Shown: piece by piece, positions 1-5,199 of the stretch | How the letters are laid out: each line of letters opens with the position of its first letter | Numbering within the stretch: position 1 is the first letter of the stretch | Source: DAITMV01 sp046318595 | GTDB lineage: Bacteria > Pseudomonadota > Gammaproteobacteria > Burkholderiales > Burkholderiaceae_B | DNA: 9,863 nt | Direction of reading: 5' to 3' | Assembly (NCBI GenBank): GCA_046318595.1 | Contig: JBKCTV010000089.1 | Location: forward strand, 1 to 9,863 | Notes under the pieces: generated by a model | The model's input: the letters and a program-made list of their open reading frames with translations, nothing else | Database searches by the model: none | Told to the model about the DNA's origin: nothing | Translations under genes and position numbers: made by a program

Positions 1-1801
1 GTACAAAACGCAGGATGCCGTCTGTTTCCACGGCATCGATAAAGAACGACCCCAGAAGCGGCTCCAAAGCCTCCCGTGCGGCCATGCGGCGGCTCACGAC
101 ATACCCACGCAGGGACTGACTGACGGCGCTGGAAATGACGCTCGTGGGGGCCATGCCAGCCTTGAGGCAGATATCCGTTAAAACGCCGGACAAGGTGACG
201 GAGTTATTCCCATAACGCTCCAAGGGGTATTTGAATTCGCCGTCATAGGTCATGATGATGGCGGAATGCGTGAATTTTTCGTATGTCCCGCCGAGATGGG
301 CGGGAAATGTGGTGGCAAAATCGGTCAAATCAATCCGGCGTTCGACTTTCATCGTGACGAGATTGACCAGCGTTACGTCGTAATCAGCCGCCGCCCAATA
401 TTTCCCGTTGATCGGATAATTGAAGTCAGACTGGATTCCCCATCCAGCGGGGATGGCGACATCATCGCAATGCCCAGCATAGCCGCTGTCCGGATGCCAT
501 TTAACAATTCTTCCGCCCAGACCCAGCGTGAAATAAATATGGCCCGTAAAATCATCCCACCACACGGTGCGCGGCAACTCGCCATCCGTCCAGGCGGTGC
601 TGCTCCATTCGGTCAGCTCACCCGTGCCAAAACCATTCGGCACGAATTTTCGCACGTAGCCGCCCGTGACTTGCCAGTAACGACCATACGGATCATCGCA
701 CATCGGCCCGCCGAACATGACAGAGGGAAAGTAATCCGACAGGTCAATGATCAGCTTGAGGTTCGTATCGTAAATCTCGCGCGTACCGTAGCAGAAGATT
801 TTATCACGTCGCACGCAGCCATTGACGCTGAAGCTGATCTTCGGACTGCTGATCGCCACGATGCCCAGCGTTTCTGGGTGGCGCTTCACAAGACGCATAG
901 TCACGCCGTAAGCATCCGTCGCGTGGTAATAATAACCCTGGCTGTCGATGCCGCAGACATCGCCGTAAACTTCGTCCGAGTCCGGATAAATAGGAATCCA
1001 GTTGGGGTCGGCAAGGCTGCGCTGCAATACAAACCGATTGCTCACGCACTCGTATTTCCAAACGTGATCCGAACCCGTTCCGATCATTGTGCCGCGCGAT
1101 TGATCGAGAATACCACCTTCCTTGGTCATCGTCGTTGCAGGCGGGAACATATAAATATCGCTTTGCATTGCGCCTTGAGCGACGACTTCCGCGCTGATAT
1201 TCGGAATGCGGTTAGCAAAATCCTTGAGTTGTAGATCGTCGAATACCAGGTAGCACATGCCCCGAAACGCAGGCACATTACCAGCGCCGAGGTGCATTTC
1301 TAATGTTGCATCCGGTTCCTCATCTTCGCCGCCGCGATGAATGCGCACGACGCCTGGATATTTTTCCGTGGACTGCGTGTTACTGGCGGTCGCATCGTAA
1401 ATGACCTTCGTGTCCGCCCAGATACGGCGCACGGTTGCCACAGGGCCGACGCACAGGCCAACTGCAAAGGATGCGGAATAGCTATAGGTGGTTTGCGATG
1501 ACTTCTTGCCACCGCCTTTACCGCCGCTGGAACGGGTGACGGTGCGGGTTTCCTTGAGCGGCGTTGACCAGATCACGTTACCAGACAGGCGCATTGTGCC
1601 GTACACAAGCGGGATCGGCGCGCCGTAGGTCGAGGTTTGCACCGACAAATCATCGATGCGCGGGCCTTCGATATTCTGGCCTTTGCCACCGCCGAACAGC
1701 AGATTTCCGAGCAGCACACCACCCAGCCATCCTGCGGACGCACCAATCCCAATGGCGGAACCCAGCGCGGATCCGACCACACCTAAAGCGAGAACAGCCA
1801 T
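1..1801 (-). CDS. Large tail tip / host-specificity protein (RcGTA gp15-like), partial
   Basis: The frame is open for 600 codons from the ATG at 1801 to the window edge, so the C-terminus is missing. Residues 1-45 are Gly/Ala-rich and hydrophobic (MAVLALGVVGSALGSAIGIG). Residues about 46-206 hold the conserved tip start 'GPRIDDLSVQTSTYGAPIPLVYG', 'MRLSGNVIWSTPLKE' and 'FANRIPNISAEV'. Residues about 210-530 are an inserted region with repeated Gly-Tyr-Tyr/Trp strand patterns, probably a beta-propeller. From residue 535 (VTLSGVLTDICLKAGM, 'GYVVSRRMAAREALEPLLGSFFIDAVE') the sequence matches the Phage-tail_3 domain. The protein should close the baseplate and contact the host. I do not see the GTA TIM-barrel motif in the region where I would expect it. 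TAATG coupling to the peptidase gene fixes the start. Confidence 0.88.
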   Translation of the reverse strand, partial: MAVLALGVVGSALGSAIGIGASAGWLGGVLLGNLLFGGGKGQNIEGPRIDDLSVQTSTYGAPIPLVYGTMRLSGNVIWSTPLKETRTVTRSSGGKGGGKKSSQTTYSYSASFAVGLCVGPVATVRRIWADTKVIYDATASNTQSTEKYPGVVRIHRGGEDEEPDATLEMHLGAGNVPAFRGMCYLVFDDLQLKDFANRIPNISAEVVAQGAMQSDIYMFPPATTMTKEGGILDQSRGTMIGTGSDHVWKYECVSNRFVLQRSLADPNWIPIYPDSDEVYGDVCGIDSQGYYYHATDAYGVTMRLVKRHPETLGIVAISSPKISFSVNGCVRRDKIFCYGTREIYDTNLKLIIDLSDYFPSVMFGGPMCDDPYGRYWQVTGGYVRKFVPNGFGTGELTEWSSTAWTDGELPRTVWWDDFTGHIYFTLGLGGRIVKWHPDSGYAGHCDDVAIPAGWGIQSDFNYPINGKYWAAADYDVTLVNLVTMKVERRIDLTDFATTFPAHLGGTYEKFTHSAIIMTYDGEFKYPLERYGNNSVTLSGVLTDICLKAGMAPTSVISSAVSQSLRGYVVSRRMAAREALEPLLGSFFIDAVETDGILRFV

Positions 1802-2250
1802 TACATACCTTTGAAATACGGAAAGCGATAAGCCGCCGAGATGCGTTGCTGCCAGCGTTCGTCAAGCCCATGCTCGACGACTTTGCCGACACCGGAATAG
1901 CTATGGATGATTCCGTGATCGGTGATTAAAGCGACGTGCTGCGGCTCACGGCCCCAGGCCATAAAATAGAAATCAGCAATCTGGGCTTCCTCCACCGGAA
2001 TGGGGATAAACCAGCGGCTCAAGGCTTCGCGCATACGGCGGCTGTCCGGCATCATCGAATAATTGGCGTAAGACAGAGCCTCTGGTGAATTCGGGTCATA
2101 GTCCATCAGCTTATGCTGCATTCCAATGGCTTTGATCAGGCCGATGCAATCGCAAGCGACACCTTTGAGGTGGCCTTGGTGCTTGAAAGGCGTGTCAATC
2201 CATTCGCGCGCTTCGCGCACGATGTCCATGCGGGTGAGTTTATTTGCCAT
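1801..2250 (-). CDS. NlpC/P60-family tail peptidase (RcGTA gp14-like)
   Basis: A 149-residue cysteine peptidase expected to cut peptidoglycan peptides at the tail tip during DNA entry. The conserved N-terminal block 'REAREWIDTPFKHQGHLKG' leads to 'VACDCIGLI' with catalytic Cys C35 in the D-C-x-G-L motif. The catalytic His is H105 (EPQHVALI), and H116 (GIIHSYSG) is the usual third polar residue. The C-terminal 'RISAAYRFP' is typical of the phage TIGR02219 group. The frame is open to an ATG at 2424, but residues before 2250 are unlike the family. The ATG at 2250 overlaps the DUF2163 gene by 11 bases; an ATG at 2229 is also possible. Its TAA overlaps the ATG of the tip gene (TAATG, 1803-1799). 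Confidence 0.92.
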   Translation of the reverse strand: MANKLTRMDIVREAREWIDTPFKHQGHLKGVACDCIGLIKAIGMQHKLMDYDPNSPEALSYANYSMMPDSRRMREALSRWFIPIPVEEAQIADFYFMAWGREPQHVALITDHGIIHSYSGVGKVVEHGLDERWQQRISAAYRFPYFKGM

Positions 2251-3085
2251 CGGGATAAGCCAGAACCTGATCGTTGCCAGGGACGTTCGGTTCGCCCCTG
2301 AAGTTTTTGACGTTGTTGTACCTGTCTTTACAGGTGGAAAACTTCTTATCGCAGCCAGGGCGCAAGCTGTAATTGTCGCCGACCGCCACGATGCTGGGCA
2401 TGGGCAAGAACAACGTGAACGCACCGCCGCTGGCGACGGCTTTGACCTCCATCTTGCGCCCCACGTTCGCGCCGCTCGTCCAGGTCAATAAACCGCCGTT
2501 CCAGTAATTCACGCCCTCAGCGCGCGACGTATCGGTAAAACTGCGTCTGTCAGTAACGGCTGTTATACCGCCCGTGACTGTGAGCGCGGCCAGGTTGACC
2601 TTGCAGCGCGTATCACCAAGATCGGCGCGGCAATCTGCCGTATAAAGTTCAACAATTTGCTGCGAAAGCGCTTGTGATAAGCCGCGTAGTTCGGCACGAA
2701 AAACTGTGTCTTTTAGTTCCACTTCGCCGATGGTGCCGCGCTTCAGGATGATTTTACCGTTGGCAAGATTACTCCAGTTAACGAGGAATATCTCCACCGT
2801 CGCACCGTCCCACACGCCTGCGCGCAAATCGGCGGCGCTCAGGGTTTCGCTGTCAATCGCGCTTTCGATGTCAAGATTGTCCACCGCAAGATTGGCAATC
2901 GTATGAATAGCCGAGCGCGTATAGCCAGAACGCGCAATGTAAACCAAGCTCTCTACCGTTAAATCCTTGTCGAAATCCGTAAAGCCGAATATCGACCCAT
3001 CGCGGCGCGTAACCTTCCAGCAAGTGGCAAGCGTCGTCGTCTCGCCACCGATGTGGGTGGCGAGTTGTGAACTGGCTGATTTCAT
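2240..3085 (-). CDS. DUF2163/BR0599-type tail hub protein (RcGTA gp13-like)
   Basis: A 281-residue protein of the DUF2163 family with the phage_BR0599 C-terminal part. The N-terminal region has 'TTLATCWKVTRRDGSIFGFTDFDKDL' spread over residues 17-42, then 'DNLDIESAIDSETLSAADLRAGVWDGATVEIF'. The C-terminus has 'LRPGCDKKFSTCKDRYNN' and 'NFRGEPNVPG'. In RcGTA this is gene 13, the baseplate hub. Four cysteines (C152, C161, C245, C252) have the family arrangement associated with an iron-sulfur cluster in the RcGTA hub and in lambda gpL (family knowledge). The ATG lies 20 bases after the lspA stop with only a weak AGAGA site, unlike the overlapped starts elsewhere, so the cassette insertion probably changed its translation signals. 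It overlaps the NlpC gene by 11 bases. Confidence 0.92.
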   Translation of the reverse strand: MKSASSQLATHIGGETTTLATCWKVTRRDGSIFGFTDFDKDLTVESLVYIARSGYTRSAIHTIANLAVDNLDIESAIDSETLSAADLRAGVWDGATVEIFLVNWSNLANGKIILKRGTIGEVELKDTVFRAELRGLSQALSQQIVELYTADCRADLGDTRCKVNLAALTVTGGITAVTDRRSFTDTSRAEGVNYWNGGLLTWTSGANVGRKMEVKAVASGGAFTLFLPMPSIVAVGDNYSLRPGCDKKFSTCKDRYNNVKNFRGEPNVPGNDQVLAYPDGK

Positions 3086-3105
3086 GAGTTTCTCTATTTA
3101 ATTGG

Positions 3106-3591
3106 CTAGTTAAGCGCGGCGTTTTTATTATATTTCCGCATAGATATTATTAAGAGGGCAACGCCCATAAAAATAGCACTGTCCGTGACGTTAAACGCAG
3201 GCCAGTGATAACCGAGAGCATGGAAATCTAAGTAATCTGCTACTGCGCCATGCAAAACACGATCAATTACGTTGCCCACAGCCCCGCCAATAATCAAGCT
3301 ATAAGCCGTTGCTTCAAAAGAACTGGTAGCCCGTAACAGCAAGTGTGTAAGAAATACGCTAATTCCCAATGCGAATATTGACAATATCCATTGGCCATAA
3401 GTGAGCTTGTTAAGCATGCCAAAACTAATGCCGTAATTCCATACTTCTACAAAATTAAAAAACGGCGTTATTGCAATAGATTTTCCCTCTTCTTGAAGTA
3501 CGGAAAATACCCAAGCCTGAATTATTGTATCAAGCACAATTACAGCAAAAACAATAAGTATTCCGATCATTAAGTTTTTACGCAACTTCAT
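3106..3591 (-). CDS. lspA: Signal peptidase II (prolipoprotein signal peptidase), accessory copy
   Basis: A 161-residue membrane aspartic protease that cuts signal peptides from diacylglyceryl-modified prolipoproteins. It has four likely membrane segments. Motifs present: VWNYGISFG (N52), GGAVGNVIDRVLHG (102-114) and FNVTDSAIF (133-141). The catalytic pair should be D119 (VADYLDF) and D137, 18 residues apart as in E. coli LspA. The N-terminal D-x3-K motif is D21-x3-Q25 here, so the usual Lys is Gln. The start overlaps the CDF gene by 14 bases and follows AGAGAG (3604-3599). lspA genes are known partners of CDF/ArsR or Pb/Cd resistance genes on mobile elements, so this is likely cargo, not the host's housekeeping copy. 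A sampled 60-base stretch (3361-3420) has 24 G+C, against 36 in the tape measure gene (7201-7260). Confidence 0.93.
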   Translation of the reverse strand: MKLRKNLMIGILIVFAVIVLDTIIQAWVFSVLQEEGKSIAITPFFNFVEVWNYGISFGMLNKLTYGQWILSIFALGISVFLTHLLLRATSSFEATAYSLIIGGAVGNVIDRVLHGAVADYLDFHALGYHWPAFNVTDSAIFMGVALLIISMRKYNKNAALN

Positions 3592-4219
3592 TTTTTTTCT
3601 CTCTATGCGTGTTCAAATCTTTGCGTGCTGCACGAAGAATCTGCCATGCTCCGCTTAAAGCCAAATATCCTAAAATCGCTGCGACAATGATGTCAGGCCA
3701 AGCGGTGGCGCTGGCAAATACCCCGCCAGCGGCAAAAATGACCGCAATATTGCCGATGGCATCATTCCGGCTGCATATCCACACGGATTCCCGATTACTG
3801 TCGCCGCCGCGATGTCGATATAGCAGTACGGCACAACCGATATTTACAGCCAATCCAACAATGCTGATGACCGTCATAATTTCAGGCTTAGGCAATTCGG
3901 GCTGTAGGGCATGTTGCAAGGTTTCAAAGGCTACCCACAATCCGATTAAACCAAGGGAAACGCCTTTCAAATACGAGGCTTTTGCTCTGGCCTGTAAACT
4001 TTTCCCCAAAACAAAAAGACTGATAGCATAATTGGCTGCGTCGGAGAGGAAATCCAACGCATTTGCCAGCAACGACACCGATAGCGCTTCGTAACTTCCC
4101 ATCGTCTGAACACCGAACATCACGGCGTTAGCGATCAAGCATACATAGAGAATACGTTTATACTTTTCGTCGATATGATTTTCATTCGACGAACCGCAAG
4201 AATCTTTGCATCCGACCAT
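3578..4219 (-). CDS. Short cation diffusion facilitator (CzcD-like) metal efflux transporter
   Basis: A 213-residue inner-membrane protein with six likely membrane segments at about 23-43, 47-70, 84-105, 114-134, 155-173 and 177-197. It should export a divalent metal ion in exchange for protons, as CDF proteins do. Segment 2 carries D56-x3-D60 (ALDFLSDAANY), the expected half of the CDF metal site. The matching pair in segment 5, normally H-x3-D, reads C149-x3-D153 (WICSRNDAIGN). A Cys-containing N-terminus (MVGCKDSCGSS) may bind metal. The protein stops after segment 6, so it lacks the cytoplasmic C-terminal domain of full-length CDF proteins (about 300 residues). This short form is one I recall from other metal-resistance cassettes. 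It follows the ArsR gene after 12 bases and overlaps lspA by 14. The ion specificity cannot be read from sequence. Confidence 0.88.
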   Translation of the reverse strand: MVGCKDSCGSSNENHIDEKYKRILYVCLIANAVMFGVQTMGSYEALSVSLLANALDFLSDAANYAISLFVLGKSLQARAKASYLKGVSLGLIGLWVAFETLQHALQPELPKPEIMTVISIVGLAVNIGCAVLLYRHRGGDSNRESVWICSRNDAIGNIAVIFAAGGVFASATAWPDIIVAAILGYLALSGAWQILRAARKDLNTHREKKNEVA

Positions 4220-4227
4220 AGGCGTTT

Positions 4228-4233
4228 CTCCTT
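4228..4233 (-). promoter_or_regulatory. Ribosome binding site of the CDF transporter gene
   Basis: AAGGAG on the minus strand shares two bases with the ArsR TAA stop and stands eight bases from the ATG at 4219. This strong site supports that start codon and couples the two genes. Confidence 0.8.
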
Positions 4234-4546
4234 AAGTCTCGTTAACGTGGTGAAGCATATCAACTAAAACGCAGCGAACGTGATCGGCAGAGAGAGCGTA
4301 AAAACCTTGCTTTCCCTGTTTCTTGTGCCTGACCAGCCGAGCGGCTTTGAGTAACCGCAAGTGATGACTGACAAGCGGCTGAGAAATGCCAACTTCCTCG
4401 GCTAGATCGCCAACCGACTTTTCTTTATCCAAGCATGCAGTGATGATTTTTAACCTGTTAGCATCACCCAACAGGCGAAAAATATCGGCCAGCGCTTGTA
4501 GATCATCGTCATCGGCTTTTTTTAGCTTTTTCATCGCATAACTCAT
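4232..4546 (-). CDS. ArsR/SmtB-family metal-sensing transcriptional repressor
   Basis: A 104-residue winged-helix repressor. Residues 17-35 (LQALADIFRLLGDANRLKI) are the family's first helices. Residues 45-72 hold the helix-turn-helix, with recognition helix SQPLVSHHLRLLKAARLV, and residues 73-84 form the wing (RHKKQGKQGFYAL). The last helix has D88, H89, H100 and E103. The H-x10-H-x2-E spacing equals the alpha5 zinc site of SmtB/CzrA-type sensors, although the usual Asp is displaced by one residue. The alpha3 'ELCVC' metal motif of ArsR/CadC is absent. Zinc, cobalt or a similar ion is therefore the likely ligand (inference). It is first in a three-gene operon, and its operator overlaps its own promoter. 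The ATG at 4546 leaves almost no leader; the ATG at 4534, with a weak GAG seven bases upstream, is an alternative start. Confidence 0.9.
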   Translation of the reverse strand: MSYAMKKLKKADDDDLQALADIFRLLGDANRLKIITACLDKEKSVGDLAEEVGISQPLVSHHLRLLKAARLVRHKKQGKQGFYALSADHVRCVLVDMLHHVNET

Positions 4547-4548
4547 AA

Positions 4549-4572
4549 ATATATAAACAAGTGTTTATATAT
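4549..4572. promoter_or_regulatory. ArsR/SmtB-type operator, perfect 11-2-11 inverted repeat
   Basis: Arms ATATATAAACA (4549-4559) and TGTTTATATAT (4562-4572) are perfectly complementary and flank the two bases AG. The size and AT-rich outer arms match 12-2-12 type operators of SmtB, CzrA and CadC repressors. The repeat covers the -10 box and the likely transcription start and ends two bases before the first ArsR ATG, so a bound dimer would block RNA polymerase. It is very probably the autoregulatory site of the ArsR protein next to it. Confidence 0.85.
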
Positions 4573-4592
4573 AGGGATTCTTGATCAATCAA
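4564..4592 (-). promoter_or_regulatory. Sigma70-like promoter of the arsR-CDF-lspA cassette
   Basis: On the minus strand a TTGATT -35 element (4592-4587) is followed after exactly 17 bases by TATAAA (4569-4564). An overlapping alternative, TTGCTT (4596-4591) with TATATA, also has 17-base spacing. The promoter sits in the short gap between the DUF2460 stop and the ArsR gene, and the -10 box lies inside the operator. Predicted transcription start is near 4557. Confidence 0.7.
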
Positions 4593-4599
4593 GCAAGCG

Positions 4600-5199
4600 T
4601 TAAACTCGAATTTCGACTATCGGTATTCCCGACCATTGGTGAAGGTTAACTTGTTCGATGGTGACGGCCATGTGGTCGGTATCGAACCGCACAGGCACGT
4701 CGAATTCATAATCAGCCGAAACGGCCACGTTATTTCCTGGCGCGGTCGTAAAGGTGATCACACCCGTGGTGGTGTTGACCGACCAGCCGGAGGCCTGCAG
4801 CACGCCCGCAAGGTAAATTTTTACCGTGCCGGCGACGGGTTTGGTAATGGTGCGCACATCTGTGCTGCCGCCCGATGAATAGGTGCGGCTTAACTGAAAG
4901 GTCTTGTTCGTGCCATCGCCCGTGCCAATGGCCTGACCCGTTGCCTTGTAATCCGTCCAGTCTTTGAAGCGAAATCCATGCGCACGGCCTTTGCGAGCGC
5001 GGAAGAAAGCGATCAGCGTATCGAGCTGCGTTTGCTTCTTTAAACCGGAGGCCACATCCCAGCGCCCGCGTGCCGATGACCAATTGATATTACGCTGCTC
5101 ATAGCCGGAAGCCGTGGCAACGACGGACGTGGCAAATTCAGGCCCGCCCGTCGCGCCATAGGCAATATCGTTCGGGAATTGGACTTCATGAAAAGCCAT
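4600..5199 (-). CDS. DUF2460 distal tail protein (RcGTA gp12-like)
   Basis: A 199-residue protein matching the DUF2460/TIGR02217 family along its whole length. Recognisable blocks are 'FHEVQFPNDIAYGATGGPEF' (residues 3-22), 'SGYEQRNINWSSARGRWDV', 'FFRARKGRAHGFRFKDWTDY', 'GTGDGTNKTFQL', 'KPVAGTVKIYLAG' and the C-terminal 'FDVPVRFDTDHM' and 'IPIVEIRV'. In RcGTA this is gene 12, a distal tail protein that joins the tube to the baseplate hub. The ATG shares a base with the tape measure stop (TAATG, 5201-5197), implying translational coupling. Family members usually lead straight into the DUF2163 gene. Here the stop codon is followed at once by the promoter of a metal-efflux cassette, so this gene marks the right border of the insertion. 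Confidence 0.93.
   Translation of the reverse strand: MAFHEVQFPNDIAYGATGGPEFATSVVATASGYEQRNINWSSARGRWDVASGLKKQTQLDTLIAFFRARKGRAHGFRFKDWTDYKATGQAIGTGDGTNKTFQLSRTYSSGGSTDVRTITKPVAGTVKIYLAGVLQASGWSVNTTTGVITFTTAPGNNVAVSADYEFDVPVRFDTDHMAVTIEQVNLHQWSGIPIVEIRV

Noticed and set aside
2251..2424. Longer N-terminus for the NlpC/P60 protein from an ATG at 2424
   Set aside because: The added residues are Ser/Arg/Thr-rich, lie over the DUF2163 C-terminal coding part and are unlike the family; the ATG at 2250 starts just before the conserved block.
3590..3598. A second A-run giving A AAA AAT in phase at the end of the CDF gene, as a possible frameshift site
   Set aside because: A -1 shift there meets TGA at once, and lspA lies in the other frame with its own ATG, so a fusion is not produced.
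3086..4600. The metal cassette as a transposon or integron cassette
   Set aside because: No transposase, integrase, terminal inverted repeat, attC-like hairpin or clear target duplication is visible within or at the borders.
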